Shown in pieces: positions 15,830-24,487 of a stretch of 64,000 nt of DNA; the stretch's first letter is position 1; each line of letters starts with the position of its first letter. The notes beneath the pieces are model-generated. The model did no database searches and was not told the origin of the DNA. It saw nothing but the letters and a program-made list of their open reading frames with translations. This stretch comes from Bacteroidota bacterium (GTDB lineage Bacteria; Bacteroidota; Bacteroidia; Bacteroidales; UBA1715), in assembly GCA_009786075.1 (NCBI GenBank), contig WQTX01000003.1, positions 16,308 through 80,307 of the forward strand, read 5' to 3'. The position numbers and the translations under genes were made by a program.

Positions 15830-16882
15830 TTAAAACGCCTTAATTTTTTCCACCAACAATACATTTTCTTCATGCGTGCCAATAGTTATGCGCAAGCAAT
15901 CTTCGCACAATTCAATTTTCGAGCGGTCGCGAACAATAATGCCGTTTGCTACCAAGTATAAATATAGCGCATGCGCATCATTTATTTTTACTAACACAAA
16001 ATTTGCATCGCTCGGGTAAATTTTTTGCACTGTTTTTATTTGTTGCAATTGCTCAACAAGCCACGCACGTTCGTGCAAAATATCGCGTACAAAAATATCT
16101 TTTATCGATGCGTGTTGTTCCAAAATTTCTTGTGCCAGGGTTTGCACAATGCCATTCAAATTGTAAGGCAATTTTATTTTGTTGATTACGGCAATTACTT
16201 CTTTTGAGGCAAACATTATTCCCAAACGAATATTGGCAAGTCCCCATGCTTTTGAAAATGTTTGCAACACAATCAAATTCGGGTATTGCGCCAACGAAAG
16301 CGTCCACGAAGGCTCGTCGGCAAAATCTATATAGGCTTCGTCAACAATTACCATTCCCGAAAAATTGTTCAAAATATGTTCAATATCAGCACGTTTTATA
16401 AGATTTCCCGAAGGATTGTTGGGCGAACAAATCCAAATTAACTTTGTATGTTCATCAATTGCTTGCATAATTTTCTCAGTTTGTAACTGAAAATCTTCAG
16501 TCAGCGAAATTGATACACAACGTATATCGTTAATATCTGCCGAAACGCTGTACATTCCGTAGGTTGGCGGACAAATAATAGCCGTATCAACGCCCGGATT
16601 GCAAAATGCTTTGAAAATCAAATCAATACCCTCGTCGCTACCATTGCCAAGAAAAATTTGGTTGGCAGGAACGCCTTTTATTTGTGCAACTACTTGTTTC
16701 AAAGGAGTTTGATACGGGTCGGGGTAACGGTTATTAGCACTGCCGTCAACTGCACCAAAGGGATTTTCGTTAGCATCGAGATTAACCAACGCCACGCCGC
16801 TGTATTCATCACGAGCGGTGGAGTAGGGGCGAATGTTTTTTATGTTTTCACGGAGGAGTGTTGAAAGTGAAAAATTTTTCAT
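15830..16882 (-). CDS. hisC: Histidinol-phosphate aminotransferase
   Basis: 350 residues, a fold-type I PLP aminotransferase: 'DANENPFG' substrate loop, 'YPDPYQTPLK', 'FLGNGSDEGIDLI', 'CSPNNPSGN', 'IVDEAYIDFA' and the PLP lysine in 'TFSKAWGLANIRLG' (about residue 210). It makes L-histidinol-phosphate from imidazole-acetol phosphate. It is the last of three his genes on this strand (hisG, hisD, hisC), which are separated by other genes. Confidence 0.93.
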   Translation of the reverse strand: MKNFSLSTLLRENIKNIRPYSTARDEYSGVALVNLDANENPFGAVDGSANNRYPDPYQTPLKQVVAQIKGVPANQIFLGNGSDEGIDLIFKAFCNPGVDTAIICPPTYGMYSVSADINDIRCVSISLTEDFQLQTEKIMQAIDEHTKLIWICSPNNPSGNLIKRADIEHILNNFSGMVIVDEAYIDFADEPSWTLSLAQYPNLIVLQTFSKAWGLANIRLGIMFASKEVIAVINKIKLPYNLNGIVQTLAQEILEQHASIKDIFVRDILHERAWLVEQLQQIKTVQKIYPSDANFVLVKINDAHALYLYLVANGIIVRDRSKIELCEDCLRITIGTHEENVLLVEKIKAF

Positions 16883-16901
16883 TTGTTTAGTTTTTTAAGG
16901 T

Positions 16902-16925
16902 AGGGGCGATGCCTGTGTGCTCGCC
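16902..16925. repeat. Short GGGGCGA palindrome upstream of hisC
   Basis: GGGCGA/TCGCCC stem around 'TGCCTGTGTGC'. A dispersed-looking hairpin in the 184-bp gap between hisC and the mannosidase gene; nothing else recognised there. Confidence 0.4.
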
Positions 16926-17066
16926 CGATTAAGATATTTATTGTTCAAGCAAGGGGTTTATCTCAAATGCCAAAGTTACTATTTTTTCTGTCTCGTTGTT
17001 GTCCTCCTGTACACAAAATTGTCATTTTTTGCAAAACTGTCAGATTGTGCCGAATCAAAACCCAAC

Positions 17067-19304
17067 TCACATATTCAACACCCTCGTCCCCTCATTCGCT
17101 CTAAACGCAGGTTTATAAAGCAAGATATACGACGAACTATACTCCGAATGTCCTTCAACATCAAGAATTACCTCAAAACGGTCGGTCGCTTCCCAGTAAG
17201 GCAGGCGAAAACGGACTGTCGGTCCTGCTACGTTCGTATTGGGTTCGGCTACGGGACTTTCCCATTTCATAATCACTTCTTCTCCTTTGGCTGGTTTTAG
17301 CTTTACCGATATTTTTAGCGATGGAACTTCTTTGAATGTGTCGTTCAACACATAGATGTCTGCAAAAAAGTCTTCTCCTTCATTCCATTGGAACTTGCTG
17401 AAGCGCGCGCTGGCAAGAACGGGACGGCACGATGCCGATATGGTGTCATAAGCCGGTTTTTTGATATTCGGATATGCAAGTATCGAATTATTTACTGCGG
17501 CAGCCCACGGTTCGTTGTAGCACCAGTTTATAGCCATGGCGCAATATGGTTTTTGACGGCGCGCTTCCTCGTAGATAGCTTTATAACCCTGAGATTGTAA
17601 TAACTGGCTTTGTTGCACGAGCGTTTCCAAATTTGGTGCTTTTCCGAAATAACTTTCAATATCATTCAGTGAAAGCCATGTATCGCCCACCCATGCGCCA
17701 TAAGCATGATGGTCGCGCCATGCCGTATGGTCGCGAGGCGGGAAGAGGTCTTTTGCAGGAATAATTTTTTTCAACACCTCTACGGGCGACATTCCCGGCA
17801 TGCCAAATTCGGTGTAAGCCGTAAAACGGGCGTTGTTTATAGTTTTATATACTTCGGTTTTTCCGTCGAAATCTACAAAGAGGTAATGCCCGTGTCCCAT
17901 TCCCATTATAGGTGCGGTGGCGTTGAACGGAATGGTGGGATTCAGTTCGAGGCACAGACTGTTGAGCAAGCGTAGCGGCAGCGATTGGTCAGTCATGCGC
18001 GACCAGTCGTTAAACAGTTCATTACCTCCGCACCAGAGAGCGGTGGAAGGATGTTGCCGCAAGCGTTTGATAATCGAAGTTGCTTCCTGCCTCAATATTT
18101 TTAGGTAATGCGGGTCGTCGGGGTAGTTGTTGCAAGCAAGCGGGAAGTCTTCCCAGACTAATATTCCCCGTTCGTCGCACAATTCATGAAACGATTCTTT
18201 ATTGATAATACTGCCGCCCCATACGCGGAAGATATTGAAATTCAGTCCTATTGCCAAGTCAATTAATTCTTCGTACCGTTCGCGGGTAATGGTTCCGAAA
18301 AATATTTCGGGGTTTACCCAGTTGGAGCCTTTGACAAAAATCCGCTTCCCGTTAATTTCAAACTGTGCGGGAGGCACCGAACGCGTTTTTGGGAAAGTAC
18401 TCGGTTCTTTCCATGCTCCTTCATTCATAACCAAACGCACTCTTTTAAATCCGGTTTTCTGACTTTTCGCGTCTATTACATTGCCCGACCGGTCGTGCAG
18501 TTCGAAGTGAGAGGTGTAGAGATAAGGCATTCCGTGGTCGTGCGGAAACCACAGGGCGGGATTGTCGAAAACAATCGGATTGCCGGTAAATAGGTCGGCG
18601 GCGATTTCGCCTTTTTGTGTCAGTACCGTACTGCCGCTTTGGTCTTTCAGCGTCCATGAATAGGTCAGTCCTTTTACGTTTCTTCCTTCTCCCTGCAATT
18701 GAATGAAGGCTTTATCTAACGAATTATTCAGCTCGTAAGATACATATATATCGGTCAGGTGCGAACGATTCCGAACCATCAGTCCCGTTTCGTCCCAAAT
18801 TCCCAGCGGGACTAACCGCGGATGCCAGTCCCACCCGTAGCTTACGGCAGGTTTAACCACATGAGCCGCCTGCGAACGGTCAGTCGGCTCCTTTACCATT
18901 TTGGGAACAGGGTGTACAATAATTTTCAACACATTTTCTTCCTTCAGAAAATCGGTAATGTCAATGTCCACGTATGTAAACATTCCTTCTTGCTGATGAA
19001 TAAACTTGTCATTGAGATAGATTTCAAACTCGTAATCTATTCCTTTTGAGAAAAAAAACACTCTTTCGAACTCTTCCAGTACCGGTTTTTTGAAAGAAGA
19101 AAGATAGGTATAGAACCGGTCTTCCATCCATAAAAACATTTTGTAATTGTCGGCATATTCGTATGGAGGATATTTTTCCGCCTTAGCAATATCTAATTGC
19201 ACGGCGCCGGGTACCTGCGCGGGTACAAACTTTGAAGGCGCTTTTGATTTATCGGGTGAGTAACCTACTTGCCATTCTAAGGCTTGTGCGAATTTGCAGT
19301 CCAT
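17067..19304 (-). CDS. Beta-mannosidase-like glycoside hydrolase, family GH2
   Basis: 745 residues with GH2 order: jelly-roll sugar-binding domain ('YDYEFEIYLNDKF'-like), Ig-like domain, TIM barrel ('FRVWGGSIINKESFHELCDERGILVWEDF' in part). The acid/base Glu is in 'WCGGNE' (about residue 426) and the nucleophile Glu in 'YTEFGMPG' (about 501), the arrangement of beta-mannosidases. No signal peptide is seen, so it probably acts in the cytoplasm on imported mannosides. The sequence looks more GC-rich than its neighbours, which suggests later acquisition. It has its own promoter with a palindrome over the -33 region. Confidence 0.87.
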   Translation of the reverse strand: MDCKFAQALEWQVGYSPDKSKAPSKFVPAQVPGAVQLDIAKAEKYPPYEYADNYKMFLWMEDRFYTYLSSFKKPVLEEFERVFFFSKGIDYEFEIYLNDKFIHQQEGMFTYVDIDITDFLKEENVLKIIVHPVPKMVKEPTDRSQAAHVVKPAVSYGWDWHPRLVPLGIWDETGLMVRNRSHLTDIYVSYELNNSLDKAFIQLQGEGRNVKGLTYSWTLKDQSGSTVLTQKGEIAADLFTGNPIVFDNPALWFPHDHGMPYLYTSHFELHDRSGNVIDAKSQKTGFKRVRLVMNEGAWKEPSTFPKTRSVPPAQFEINGKRIFVKGSNWVNPEIFFGTITRERYEELIDLAIGLNFNIFRVWGGSIINKESFHELCDERGILVWEDFPLACNNYPDDPHYLKILRQEATSIIKRLRQHPSTALWCGGNELFNDWSRMTDQSLPLRLLNSLCLELNPTIPFNATAPIMGMGHGHYLFVDFDGKTEVYKTINNARFTAYTEFGMPGMSPVEVLKKIIPAKDLFPPRDHTAWRDHHAYGAWVGDTWLSLNDIESYFGKAPNLETLVQQSQLLQSQGYKAIYEEARRQKPYCAMAINWCYNEPWAAAVNNSILAYPNIKKPAYDTISASCRPVLASARFSKFQWNEGEDFFADIYVLNDTFKEVPSLKISVKLKPAKGEEVIMKWESPVAEPNTNVAGPTVRFRLPYWEATDRFEVILDVEGHSEYSSSYILLYKPAFRANEGTRVLNM

Positions 19305-19327
19305 GTGTTGTTTTTTTACCGATACCG

Positions 19328-19335
19328 CAAAGATA
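19328..19335 (-). promoter_or_regulatory. Predicted promoter -7 element of the mannosidase gene
   Basis: TATCTTTG on the minus strand matches TAnnTTTG, 24 nt before the ATG. Confidence 0.55.
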
Positions 19336-19339
19336 TGTA

Positions 19340-19381
19340 AAATTCCTAAAACTTATACATAATTACAAGTTTTAGGAATTT
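19340..19381. promoter_or_regulatory. 15-bp palindrome overlapping the -33 region, candidate operator
   Basis: Perfect arms AAATTCCTAAAACTT (19340-19354) and their complement (19367-19381), 12 bp apart, directly upstream of the predicted mannosidase -7 element. It could be an operator or a terminator of the gene upstream. Confidence 0.45.
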
Positions 19382-19387
19382 CAATAA

Positions 19388-19426
19388 AAAAAACAGCAAA
19401 ACCATTTTCAGATTTTACTGTTTTTT
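19388..19426 (-). terminator. Rho-independent terminator of the T9SS-tailed lipoprotein gene
   Basis: A 14-bp stem with one mismatch (AAAAAACAGCAAAA against TTTTACTGTTTTTT) lies about 110 bp beyond the stop of the 19534-19938 gene. The A/T runs on both sides would allow termination in either direction. Confidence 0.5.
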
Positions 19427-19533
19427 AAACTACGCCGATGCCTCATTATAAAACTTCCCACTTTAGCTTTGGCACGGAGGCACAAGTTACAAACTGCGCT
19501 AAACGGGGGAAAAGTTTTTCATTTGTTTATTTT

Positions 19534-19938
19534 TCAATTTTTAATTAAACATAGAGTACTTTTCTGCTCACCATTATTTGCTGTAACTCGATATTTACCA
19601 GCAGAAAGTTTACTAACATCAAGTGTTATAGTTTGACCTTCAAAAGATAGGTCAAATAATACTTCCCCTCTCTTATCAGTTATGGTAACAATGTGCAAGT
19701 CTGCTGTTTTAAAATACAAGGTAACCACCCCATAAGTTGGGTTAGGATACATCATAAAATTCAGAACTTCAAGCATTTCATCGCTTATGGCATCACCACC
19801 CATATTTACTCCGGCTTCATCGGTAAGTATACATATACACTCATTATCATTTGGGCGTTTATTATCATCATTGCACGAAATCAATACAGACGATAGTACC
19901 ATCATTGCCACTACTAAATAATTTACACTTTTTTCCAT
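19534..19938 (-). CDS. Small lipoprotein with a T9SS type A-like C-terminal domain
   Basis: Start placed at 'MEKSVNYL' (19938), which gives a lipoprotein signal ending 'SSVLISC'. The last ~75 residues match the type IX sorting domain pattern: 'MMYPNPTYGVVTLYF', 'ITDKRGEVLFD', 'LSAGKYRV', ending in a short beta strand. Between them are only ~30 residues, so there is hardly any cargo. It is unusual for one protein to carry both a lipobox and a T9SS tail. Function unknown. Confidence 0.7.
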   Translation of the reverse strand: MEKSVNYLVVAMMVLSSVLISCNDDNKRPNDNECICILTDEAGVNMGGDAISDEMLEVLNFMMYPNPTYGVVTLYFKTADLHIVTITDKRGEVLFDLSFEGQTITLDVSKLSAGKYRVTANNGEQKSTLCLIKN

Positions 19939-20007
19939 ATCAAAAATTGTTAAAATTTCATTAATACTCTCACTTGCTGTAAAATAACTTGTGCCCACTC
20001 ATAATTT

Positions 20008-21300
20008 TTAAATTGTAATTGACTTAACATACGCCAACCGCACACTAACAGCATTCCTATGCGCATCAAGCATCTCAGCCTCAGCCATAGTTTCCACAGC
20101 TGCACCAATTCCGAGCAAGCCCTCTTCCGAAATTTCCTGAAAAGTAATTTTTTTCACAAAACTATCAAGCGAAACGCCGCTGTATGCTTTTGCGTGTCCG
20201 TGCGTGGGCAGGGTGTGGTTTGTGCCCGAAGCGTAATCGCCGGTGCTTTCCGATGAGTAATTTCCCAAAAATACTGAGCCGGCATTTATCACTTTGCGGC
20301 TGAATACAAACGGTTCGTTTACGGCAAGAATTAAATGTTCGGGTGCATATTCGTTCATCATTTCTATGGCATCAGCCATAGCATCGAAATAAATAATTTT
20401 GCTGTTGCGAGCCGATGAGGCGGCTAATTCTTTACGTTGCAAAGTTTGCAATTGCAATGCAACTTGTTTCTGCGTTTCGTGTGCAATTTCTAAGGAATTT
20501 GTTAATAAAATTGCTTGGCTGTCCATACCGTGTTCGCACTGCGAAAGTAGGTCAGCGGCAATAAATTCAGGACGAGCGGTTTCGTCGGCAACTACCATTA
20601 CTTCCGAAGGTCCGGCAGGCATATCAATAGCCACGCCTTCGGTATTGACCATCATTTTTGCTTTGGTTACAAATTGATTTCCGGGACCGAAAATTTTATA
20701 TACTTGTGGTACGGTTTCGGTTCCATACGCCATGGCGGCAATTGCCTGTGCGCCGCCGGCTTTGAAAATTTTGGTTACGCCGGCTTGCCCGGCAGCATAT
20801 AAAATTGCAGGGTGTATGCCGTTTTTTCCTTCGGGCGTACACAATATAATTTCTTTACAACCGGCAATTTTCGCCGGAATAGCAAGCATTAAAATAGTAG
20901 AAAACAGCGGCGCTGTTCCCCCCGGAATATATAAACCAACTTTTTCTATTGCCACACTTTTGCGCCAGCATTTCACACCGTACATGGTTTCGGTAACTAC
21001 CGGCGTTTCCTCTTGTTGTTCATGAAACTTGGTAATATTGCGAATAGCAAGTTGAATTGCCTGTTGCAATTCTTGCGAAACGTTGGTATGCGCATTGGTA
21101 ATTTCCTCTTCACTCACAACAAGCGATTGCAAATTAGGATTATCGAATTTACGACCATAGTCGAACAATGCCGCATCGCCCTGTTGTTTTACATCGTTTA
21201 CAATTGAACGCACAATGTGTTCCAATTCGGCATTTTCAAAAACCGGACGGGCAAGTAATTCTTGCCATTGTTCACGCGAGGGATTTGAAATTATTTGCAT
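20008..21300 (-). CDS. hisD: Histidinol dehydrogenase
   Basis: HisD motifs throughout: 'YIPGGTAPLFSTILML', 'FGPGNQFVTKAKMMV', 'DMPAGPSEVMVVADE', 'SQCEHGMDSQAILL', and the zinc/active-site region 'TNHTLPTHGHAKAYSG'. It oxidises L-histidinol to L-histidine with NAD+. I start at ATG 21300 ('MQIISNPS'); the longer track ORF reads into the flanking repeat. The repeat ends 4 nt before this ATG and supplies a purine-rich GGGAGGGGG stretch in the leader that could act as ribosome-binding sequence. Confidence 0.93.
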   Translation of the reverse strand: MQIISNPSREQWQELLARPVFENAELEHIVRSIVNDVKQQGDAALFDYGRKFDNPNLQSLVVSEEEITNAHTNVSQELQQAIQLAIRNITKFHEQQEETPVVTETMYGVKCWRKSVAIEKVGLYIPGGTAPLFSTILMLAIPAKIAGCKEIILCTPEGKNGIHPAILYAAGQAGVTKIFKAGGAQAIAAMAYGTETVPQVYKIFGPGNQFVTKAKMMVNTEGVAIDMPAGPSEVMVVADETARPEFIAADLLSQCEHGMDSQAILLTNSLEIAHETQKQVALQLQTLQRKELAASSARNSKIIYFDAMADAIEMMNEYAPEHLILAVNEPFVFSRKVINAGSVFLGNYSSESTGDYASGTNHTLPTHGHAKAYSGVSLDSFVKKITFQEISEEGLLGIGAAVETMAEAEMLDAHRNAVSVRLAYVKSITI

Positions 21301-21304
21301 AAAA

Positions 21305-21461
21305 AAAGCCCCCTCCCAGCCTCCCCCACAAGGGGAGGAGAAGGAGAGCATTGTGATTAAAGTTAGTATCTCATTATTTATTCAAGTCTTTTCAATTGCG
21401 TCAGCAAGTCCCCCTCGGTTACTGAGCGTAGTCGAAGTATGAGGGGGATTAGGGGGGCTTT
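21305..21461. repeat. Bipartite C/G-rich element between hisD and the DUF6567-like gene
   Basis: The left end 'AAAGCCCCCTCCCAGCCTCC' and right end 'GAGGGGGATTAGGGGGGCTT' enclose a ~75-bp AT-rich core. The element begins within the stop codon of the upstream gene (21460-21462). The right-hand hairpin loop holds a 24-bp insertion (21417-21440) related to 12532-12561. Confidence 0.85.
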
Positions 21462-22374
21462 ACCGCATTAAAACAAAACCACTTTGCGGATTGCCAATTG
21501 TGAGCGTATTTCCATTCAAAGTCATAGTAGTAGTGCGCCAATTTGAAGTGGTGGGACCCACAACCAATTCTTGGACTTGCCAAGTGGTATTGTCTATTTT
21601 GGTAAAATTTCTAAACATTTGGCTACCGATAGAAACTCGTCCTTCATTCAACAAACGCAACCAAAACCCTGATGTAACCTGTGTCAAAACGCCAACATTA
21701 CCGCTAATAGTAACTACCAAACCGTCATTTTCTCTCGACCATCGTCCGGCAATCGCCTTTGTATCAGCAGGTCTTTCTGCAATTTCTTGGCTGTTGGTAG
21801 CAGTATTGTTTGTAATTGTATTATTTGAAGGAGCAGTTGCTTTATTGAAACCGGTATTAGCGGTATATGCCACATCGTTGTCAAATTCAAAATCTATATC
21901 AACATCAAAACTTTCATTTTCAGCAACTGCATTGTTGGAATACGAAGGTACAGTAGTCTGATTTGCCGGTTTTTCCGTGTTGGTATTATTTGTTTTTGCG
22001 ACAGAGGTAGCTCCGGTAAATTCAACCACATACGCCGAAACAGTTACCGTTTTTATTCTACACACCACAAAAAATTTGTCGTTTTCTTCAACCGTTTGAT
22101 TGATTACAGCTCGCGATTTACCAACCAAATCAGCCGATTCGAGCATTTTGCTCCGAGCATTCTCAACCAACGGTTTGAAACTACCGCCAAATCCCAGTAT
22201 TGCTACACCGCTGGCACTGCCTTTAACTTTACTGATAATTGTATAGTTGTTATTTTGTAGCACAACTTTTGTGTTGTTGTTGTTCATATTGCTTGTCAAA
22301 CCGGAGTGCATTGCACACGATGCCATGGAAAAAACAATTGCACCTATTATAATTATGTTTAAAAATCTTTTCAT
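21460..22374 (-). CDS. DUF6567-like lipoprotein with added C-terminal domain
   Basis: Lipobox 'FSMASC' at about residue 20. Residues ~20-120 are a DUF6567-like module ('NNYTIISKVKGSASGVAILGFGG' in part, 'KMLESADLVGKSRAVINQTVEEN'). An Asn/Thr-rich linker (about 125-195) follows, then a ~100-residue beta-rich domain starting 'AGRWSRENDGLVVTISG' and ending 'GNPQSGFVLMR' that resembles lipocalin-like fold repeats; I cannot name it. The next gene upstream is a shorter paralogue lacking the second domain. Confidence 0.6.
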   Translation of the reverse strand: MKRFLNIIIIGAIVFSMASCAMHSGLTSNMNNNNTKVVLQNNNYTIISKVKGSASGVAILGFGGSFKPLVENARSKMLESADLVGKSRAVINQTVEENDKFFVVCRIKTVTVSAYVVEFTGATSVAKTNNTNTEKPANQTTVPSYSNNAVAENESFDVDIDFEFDNDVAYTANTGFNKATAPSNNTITNNTATNSQEIAERPADTKAIAGRWSRENDGLVVTISGNVGVLTQVTSGFWLRLLNEGRVSIGSQMFRNFTKIDNTTWQVQELVVGPTTSNWRTTTMTLNGNTLTIGNPQSGFVLMR

Positions 22375-22460
22375 TGTATTTGTTTTTAAAAATCAGTATT
22401 CAGTAGTGAGTAATCAGTATTCAGTATCAAGAATTTACTGTCGGTTACTCTGTACTATAA

Positions 22461-22826
22461 TTATTTAGTAAACTCAATTATATAACCCGAAACCGTTACA
22501 GTTTTTTTTCTACAAAATAAATAGAATTTGTCATTTATTTCAACTGTTTCGTTAATTACAGCTCGTGGTTTGCCAACTAAATCAGCCGATTCGAGCATAT
22601 TACTGCGAGCATTTTCAACCAATGGTTTGAAACTGCCGCCAAATCCCAATATGGCTCTTCCGGTGGCTTCGCCTTTTACTTTGCTTATAACTTTATAATT
22701 GTTGCCTTGCAATACCACATCAGTACTGCTGTTATTCATATTGCTTGTTAAACCTGAGTGCATAGCGCACGACGACATTGAAAAAACAATTGCAATTATT
22801 GTTAGTATGTTTAAATTTTTTTTCAT
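22461..22826 (-). CDS. DUF6567-like lipoprotein (short paralogue)
   Basis: 121 residues from ATG 22826 ('MKKNLNIL'); the track's longer start is read through the repeat at 22844-22980. The lipobox 'FSMSSC' and the DUF6567-like module are almost the same as in the adjacent gene ('AMHSGLTSNMNN', 'ILGFGGSFKPLVENARS'), showing a recent tandem duplication. Role unknown. Confidence 0.7.
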   Translation of the reverse strand: MKKNLNILTIIAIVFSMSSCAMHSGLTSNMNNSSTDVVLQGNNYKVISKVKGEATGRAILGFGGSFKPLVENARSNMLESADLVGKPRAVINETVEINDKFYLFCRKKTVTVSGYIIEFTK

Positions 22827-22843
22827 GATATTTATTTTTTTTG

Positions 22844-22980
22844 AGCCCCCTCCCGACCTCCCCCTCAAGGGGAGGAGAAAGAAAACTGTGGTTAAATTTG
22901 TTAATTATTTCATTTTTTATTGTATCTTTTTCAGTTGCTTCAGAAAGTCCCCCCTTGTGGGGGGGATTTAGGGGGGCTTT
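22844..22980. repeat. Bipartite C/G-rich element after the SPFH gene
   Basis: The ends 'AGCCCCCTCCCGACCTCCCC' and 'GGGGGGATTTAGGGGGGCTT' enclose an AT-rich core containing 'CAGTTGCTTCAGAAAG'. The right end overlaps the SPFH stop codon; the left end is 18 bp from the next gene's start. Confidence 0.85.
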
Positions 22981-23902
22981 ATTGTTTTTTAGTTTTATCA
23001 ATTACCGACATTGCCGTTGCAATTATGCCGCTCACATCAGTCATCGACTGCGGAATAATCATGGTATTGTTGGTTTTTGCCATTTTACCGAATTCTGTTA
23101 AATATTGTTCGGCAATGCGCAAATTCACAGCATCGAGACCATGTTCGCTGCCTATGGCGGTTGCAATATCACGCAAACCGTTAGCCGTAGCTTTGGCAAC
23201 AGCTTCAATTTCCGATGCACGACCTTGCGCTTCGTTAATTCTACGTTGTTTTTCCCCTTCCGAACGGGCAATCAATTCTTGTTTATCACCCTCGGCAACG
23301 TTTATTTTTGCTTGTTTTGCACCTTCCGACTCGGCAATGATTGCTCGTTTTTCACGCTCGGCACGCATTTGTTTTTCCATTGCATCTTTTATGCTTTGCG
23401 GCGGTGTAATGTTTTTTACCTCGTAGCGAGTAACTTTCACGCCCCACGGGTCGCTTGCTTTATCCACAGCGTCCACAATTACCGAATTGATAGAATCGCG
23501 TTCTTCAAACGTTTTGTCTAATTCCAATTTACCAATCACGCTACGCATGGTTGTTTGCGCCAATTGAATAGCTGCAAACACATAATTATCAATACCATAC
23601 GATGCTTTGTGTGGGTCTACCACCTGCAAATACAAAATACCATCGACTTCTACCGAAATATTGTCGCGTGTGATACAGGTTTGCGATGCCACATCAATTG
23701 CGTGTTCTTTCAGTGAATGACGATAGGCAATTTTATCGACAAACGGAATGATAATTTTGAAACCTGCGAGCAGTGTTTCGTGATATTTACCCAATCGTTC
23801 AACGATAAATGCTTGACGTTGTGGTACTACTTTAACTGAGCCGATAAGAGCAAAAAATACTATGATTGCTAAGCCGACCCAAAAAATTGTTAAAAAATCC
23901 AT
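22979..23902 (-). CDS. SPFH/Band 7 membrane protein (stomatin/QmcA-like)
   Basis: One N-terminal membrane helix (about 4-24), then a Band 7 domain ('VPQRQAFIVERLGKYH', 'VDGILYLQVVDPHKASYGIDN', 'LDKTFEERDSIN') and a long Ala/Glu-rich coiled coil ('KRAIIAESEGAKQAKIN'). Such proteins form membrane-associated rings; with an NfeD partner they take part in membrane microdomains and protein quality control. The NfeD-like gene lies 2 nt upstream on the same strand, the classical pair. Confidence 0.9.
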   Translation of the reverse strand: MDFLTIFWVGLAIIVFFALIGSVKVVPQRQAFIVERLGKYHETLLAGFKIIIPFVDKIAYRHSLKEHAIDVASQTCITRDNISVEVDGILYLQVVDPHKASYGIDNYVFAAIQLAQTTMRSVIGKLELDKTFEERDSINSVIVDAVDKASDPWGVKVTRYEVKNITPPQSIKDAMEKQMRAEREKRAIIAESEGAKQAKINVAEGDKQELIARSEGEKQRRINEAQGRASEIEAVAKATANGLRDIATAIGSEHGLDAVNLRIAEQYLTEFGKMAKTNNTMIIPQSMTDVSGIIATAMSVIDKTKKQ

Positions 23903-23904
23903 GT

Positions 23905-24351
23905 TTAATCCTCCTTGTTTTTAGTTACTATTAATGTTAAATTTTCTCGTTTTTGAATAAACACCACATCGCCTTTTGCAAAATTTTCGTTTGCTTCGGC
24001 TTTCCATGAAGTGCCGTTAAATTCTACTTTGCCATTGAGTGCCGCAAAATCTTCGAGCACAACGGCAGTTTTTCCTTTAAATTCGTCTTTCAACTCATCA
24101 AGTTCGCAGTTTTTTAGTTTTTTGTTAAACAATATTTGTTTGAACGATTTGCGAAAAGCTAAGAGTGTACTGCACGAAACAGTTACAAAAATCACAAGCT
24201 GCCATGTTGTGTTAATATCGAAAAAATACGCACACGCAGCGGTAATCAATGCGCCAATACCAAAAAATATAAGCACAAAACCAGGCACAACCAATTCAAG
24301 CAAAATGCCTGTTATGCCACAAATAAGCCAGAATAATTCGTTTATTTCCAT
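23905..24351 (-). CDS. NfeD-like membrane protein
   Basis: 148 residues: two or three membrane segments in the first ~75 ('LICGITGILLELVVPGFVLIFFG' in part), then a short OB-fold-like domain with 'KGKTAVVLEDFAALNGKVEFNGTSW' (in part) and 'FAKGDVVFIQKREN'. This is the short NfeD type that accompanies SPFH proteins. Translationally close to the SPFH gene. Confidence 0.88.
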   Translation of the reverse strand: MEINELFWLICGITGILLELVVPGFVLIFFGIGALITAACAYFFDINTTWQLVIFVTVSCSTLLAFRKSFKQILFNKKLKNCELDELKDEFKGKTAVVLEDFAALNGKVEFNGTSWKAEANENFAKGDVVFIQKRENLTLIVTKNKED

Positions 24352-24487
24352 TTTTTAGGTTTTTAGGGGTTAGGTTTTTAGGTTATAGGGGGTAGGGTTT
24401 TAGGTTGTAGGATATTCGATAGATATTCATTGTTTGTTTTGGTGGTTAATTCCTTGTTTCCTAAAACCTCGTTTCCTTGTCTCCTTC

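Noticed and set aside
21301-21351. N-terminal extension of the hisD ORF
   Set aside because: It is translated repeat sequence ('SSPCGGGWEGAFF'); the HisD family start is the ATG at 21300.
24355-24480. TTAGGG-like units resembling telomere repeats
   Set aside because: Irregular low-complexity intergenic sequence, as at 1037-1078 and 34303-34392, within a circular-type gene context; no end structure.
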